9,562 bases of DNA. Origin: DASZHJ01 sp035280245 (GTDB lineage: Bacteria; Pseudomonadota; Alphaproteobacteria; ATCC43930; CGMCC-115725). The notes beneath the pieces are model-generated. The model did not search any database. It was not told the DNA's origin and saw only the letters and a list, made by a program, of their open reading frames with translations. The DNA lies in contig DATEGF010000386.1 of assembly GCA_035280245.1 (NCBI GenBank), positions 1 through 9,562 on the forward strand, written 5' to 3'. Numbering within the stretch: the first letter of the stretch is position 1; each line of letters begins with the position of its first letter. Shown here in pieces: positions 7,238-9,562 of this stretch. Position numbers and translations under genes: made by a program.

Positions 7238-8792
7238 GGCGCTCGCTCGCGGTTTGCAGCAAGACCTTTCCGGTCATCTCCGCGGGCTGCGGCAGGCCGA
7301 GCAACCGCAACAGCGTCGGCGCGATATCCGCGAGCCGGCCGTCGGTGAGGCCGGTGACGCTCGCCGGCGGATTGACCAGGATTACCGGGACCGGATTGGT
7401 GGTGTGCGCGGTGTGGCGCTCGTGGGTCTCGGGGTCGCGCATGGTCTCGGCATTGCCGTGATCGGCGGTGATGAGCAGGCAACCGCCAGCGCGGGTCACG
7501 GCGTCCGCGAGGCGGCCGAGGCAGCGGTCGACGGCCTCCACCGCCTTGATCGCGGCATCGAGGTCGCCAGTGTGGCCGACCATGTCGGTGTTGGCGAAGT
7601 TCACCACGATCACATCGAAGCGGCCGGCGTCGACTGCCTCCACCAGCCGGTCCGTCACCTCGTAAGCGGACATCTCCGGCTGCATGTCGTAGGTCGCGAC
7701 CTTGGGCGATGGCACGAGGATGCGGCTCTCGCCCTGGAATTCGTGCTCGCGGCCGCCATTCAAAAAGAACGTGACGTGCGCGTATTTCTCGGTCTCGGCG
7801 ATCCGGAGCTGGGTCAGGCCCGCCTCGGACACCACCTGACCGAGCGTCTCCTCGAGATCCTGCGGCGGAAACAGCGCGGGCAGGAGACGCGCAAGCTCCT
7901 CCGAGTACTCCGCCATGCCAAGCGCCGCCGCGAAATTGACCACGCGCGGCCGGGCGAAGCCTGTGAAGCCGGGATCGAGTAGCGCGCCTAGGATCTCGCG
8001 TAGGCGGTCGGCGCGGAAATTCGCCATCAGCACGCCGTCGCCGTCTTGCATCCGCTTGTAGGAGCCGATCCGGGTCGGCGGGACGAACTCGTCGCTCTCT
8101 TTGGCGGCATAGGCGGAGGCAATTGCAGCGTCGGCGCTCGCGGCCGAGCGGCCCTCGCCCTCGACCAGGCAACGATAGGCCTTCTCCACCCGGTCCCAGC
8201 GCTTATCGCGGTCCATCGCGAAATAGCGGCCGATCACCGTCGCGATCTCGGCGTTCGCGAGCTTCCCGGTCTTGGCGACGAAATCCTTGACGTAGGACCG
8301 CGCGGCGTTTGGCGGGGTGTCGCGGCCGTCGAGGAAGGCGTGGACGCGCACGGGCACGCCGGCTTTCGACAGATGCGTCGCGAGCGCCACGATATGGCTC
8401 TGGTGCGAATGGACGCCGCCCGGCGACATCAGGCCCATAAGGTGCGCGGCGCCGCCGCTCTTCTCGAGCGCGGCGATGAAGTCCGCGAGCCGCGGGTTGC
8501 GCTCGAGCGAGCCGTCAGCGATCGCCGCATCGATGCGCGGTAGGTCCTGCAACACCACCCGGCCGGCGCCGATGTTCATATGGCCGACCTCGGAGTTCCC
8601 CATCTGGCCCTTGGGCAGGCCCACGAAGGTCTCGCTCGCCTGCAGGAAGGCGTGCGGCGAGCTGGCCATGAACTTGTGCCAGGCCGGCGTCGTCGCCTCG
8701 CAGATCGCGTTGTCCTCGCACTGGGCCCGATAGCCCCAGCCGTCGAGGATGCAGAGAACCACGGGGCGCGGGCGCTTCGGGGCAGAGGCCAT
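7224..8792 (-). CDS. gpmI: 2,3-bisphosphoglycerate-independent phosphoglycerate mutase
   Basis: GpmI interconverts 3- and 2-phosphoglycerate in glycolysis/gluconeogenesis in the cytoplasm, using two Mn ions and a phosphoserine intermediate; it belongs to the alkaline phosphatase superfamily. The 522-residue length is typical (about 505-520). Visible signatures are LDGWG with metal ligand D17, the nucleophile S67 in GQMGNSEVGH, GGVHSHQSH, FLDGRDTPP, NFANTDMVGHTG and TADHGNAE near the C-terminus, all in the usual order. The ATG at 8792 directly precedes the conserved N-terminus; only a weak GAG lies upstream. It is separated from rlmH by 46 bases and its 3' end overlaps envC by 14 bases. The same neighbourhood (rsfS, rlmH, gpmI, envC, ctpA) is common in alphaproteobacteria. 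Confidence 0.97.
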   Translation of the reverse strand: MASAPKRPRPVVLCILDGWGYRAQCEDNAICEATTPAWHKFMASSPHAFLQASETFVGLPKGQMGNSEVGHMNIGAGRVVLQDLPRIDAAIADGSLERNPRLADFIAALEKSGGAAHLMGLMSPGGVHSHQSHIVALATHLSKAGVPVRVHAFLDGRDTPPNAARSYVKDFVAKTGKLANAEIATVIGRYFAMDRDKRWDRVEKAYRCLVEGEGRSAASADAAIASAYAAKESDEFVPPTRIGSYKRMQDGDGVLMANFRADRLREILGALLDPGFTGFARPRVVNFAAALGMAEYSEELARLLPALFPPQDLEETLGQVVSEAGLTQLRIAETEKYAHVTFFLNGGREHEFQGESRILVPSPKVATYDMQPEMSAYEVTDRLVEAVDAGRFDVIVVNFANTDMVGHTGDLDAAIKAVEAVDRCLGRLADAVTRAGGCLLITADHGNAETMRDPETHERHTAHTTNPVPVILVNPPASVTGLTDGRLADIAPTLLRLLGLPQPAEMTGKVLLQTASERRASA

Positions 8793-8838
8793 TGGGCTCG
8801 TTATATAGAGGATGCCGGAGAGGGGCGGAAGGCGCGGC

Positions 8839-9297
8839 TCATTCGCGGTGATAGGGGTTTCCGTTAAGGATCTGCTGCGCGCGGTAGAGCTGCTCCAGCA
8901 GCAGGATTCGAGCGAGTAAATGCGGCCAAGTCATGGCGCCGAGCGACAGGCTGAGCCCGGCGCGCTGCACCACCGGTTGGGCCAGCCCGTCGGCGCCACC
9001 GATCACGAATGCGAGAGTCTTAACCCCGTCGGTCTGCCAGCGTTGCATGCGCTCCGCGAAGCCCGTGCTGGCGAGCGTCTTGCCGCGCTCGTCGAGGGCC
9101 ACCACGACGGCGTCCTCCGGCAGGACGGCCAGAAGCAACTCGCCCTCGCGCGCCTTGCGTTGCTCGGCAGGCAAGGCGCGCCGCTCCTCGACCTCCTTGA
9201 TGGCGATCGAGCCGCCGAGCCGTTTCACGTATTCCGATTGCAAGTCGGCGAGCGGGCCCGCCTTGATCCGCCCGACGGCGGCGATCAGCAGCCGCAC
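8839..9297 (-). CDS. rlmH: 23S rRNA (pseudouridine1915-N3)-methyltransferase
   Basis: RlmH is a SPOUT-class methyltransferase that methylates pseudouridine 1915 in helix 69 of 23S rRNA on assembled 70S ribosomes, using S-adenosylmethionine. The 152-residue product starts with the family pattern MRLLIAAVGR, has the ALDERGK strand (67-73), the SAM-binding knot word FVIGGADG (97-104), the MTWPHLLARILLLEQLYRA region (122-140) and the C-terminal NPYHR (147-151). All fit the family in length and order. The start is GTG at 9297, the only codon that begins at the conserved N-terminus; the ribosome binding site is poor. It lies 10 bases after the rsfS stop, a pairing seen across most bacteria. Confidence 0.96.
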   Translation of the reverse strand: MRLLIAAVGRIKAGPLADLQSEYVKRLGGSIAIKEVEERRALPAEQRKAREGELLLAVLPEDAVVVALDERGKTLASTGFAERMQRWQTDGVKTLAFVIGGADGLAQPVVQRAGLSLSLGAMTWPHLLARILLLEQLYRAQQILNGNPYHRE

Positions 9298-9307
9298 GCG
9301 ACGCGGC

Positions 9308-9562
9308 TCAGTTGGGCGCGCCGGCCTCGTCGAGCGCCGGGCCCCACATCTTCTCGAGGTTATAGAAGGTGCGGACCTCGGGCCGGAACAGATGGACGAT
9401 CACGTCGCCGGCGTCGATCAGCACCCAGTCGCCCTGGCGCATACCCTCGGAGCCCGTGGTGCGATGGCCGCGTTCGCGCAGCGTGGTCAGCACGCGCTCG
9501 GCGAGCGCCGACACTTGCCGCTGGGAGCGGCCGGTGGCGATCACCATGTGGTCGGCGATGCT
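9308..9562 (-). CDS. rsfS: Ribosomal silencing factor RsfS (5' partial)
   Basis: RsfS binds L14 (uL14) of the large ribosomal subunit and blocks joining of the subunits when nutrients are low. The frame stays open to the window end; the last 84 codons are present and the N-terminal ~30-40 residues are missing. Upstream of the internal ATG at 9547 the frame reads SIADH, which continues the family pattern IADHMVIATGRSQRQV, so that ATG is not the true start. The second conserved block, EG...GDWVLIDAGDVIVHLF then RTFYNLEKMWG, is also present. It is the most upstream visible gene of the minus-strand cluster and the promoter is outside the window. Confidence 0.95.
   Translation of the reverse strand, partial: SIADHMVIATGRSQRQVSALAERVLTTLRERGHRTTGSEGMRQGDWVLIDAGDVIVHLFRPEVRTFYNLEKMWGPALDEAGAPN

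Noticed and set aside
8801..8807. TATATAA on the minus strand just upstream of gpmI as a promoter -10 box
   Set aside because: No -35 element is visible, and a transcript start from it would fall only a few bases before the ATG at 8792. It may be a minor internal promoter, but the evidence is too thin.

Overview
The window is an ordinary-looking stretch of high-GC chromosome from an alphaproteobacterium, probably of the Rhizobiales/Rhodospirillales type. Evidence for this is the AtpD sequence, the gene order rsfS-rlmH-gpmI-envC-ctpA-yibQ-rppH, and an intergenic inverted repeat with CTTCGA and CTCAGGATGAGG-like cores of a kind common in that class. I cannot name a genus. No tRNA, rRNA, CRISPR array, insertion sequence, prophage or defence gene is visible.

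Left part, plus strand (1-2714): the end of an F1Fo ATP synthase operon, with atpD (5' end outside the window) and atpC. A 130-base gap follows with an AT-rich TATAAT box and a possible stem-loop. It leads into a 271-residue ferritin-like protein that keeps a complete di-iron ligand set (E, ExxH, E, ExxH) but has no assigned function.

Convergent junction (2715-2850): almost entirely filled by a ~121-base imperfect inverted repeat. It sits between two converging transcription units and may act as a bidirectional terminator or be a dispersed palindromic repeat.

Right part, minus strand (2851-9562): seven tightly packed genes read from right to left. They are rsfS (partial; ribosome silencing), rlmH (23S rRNA pseudouridine methylation), gpmI (glycolytic phosphoglycerate mutase), an EnvC-like murein hydrolase activator, a CtpA/S41 processing protease, a divergent polysaccharide deacetylase (YibQ type) and rppH (RNA 5' pyrophosphohydrolase). 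Stop and start codons overlap at three junctions (gpmI/envC, envC/ctpA, yibQ/rppH) and the other gaps are 10 to 46 bases, so this looks like one operon with translational coupling. Its middle genes form an envelope/peptidoglycan-remodelling group, flanked by ribosome, RNA and glycolysis housekeeping genes.

No wholly new system is evident. The points most worth a second look are the uncharacterised di-iron protein and its structured leader, the inverted repeat, and residue substitutions in EnvC, YibQ and the RppH Nudix box.
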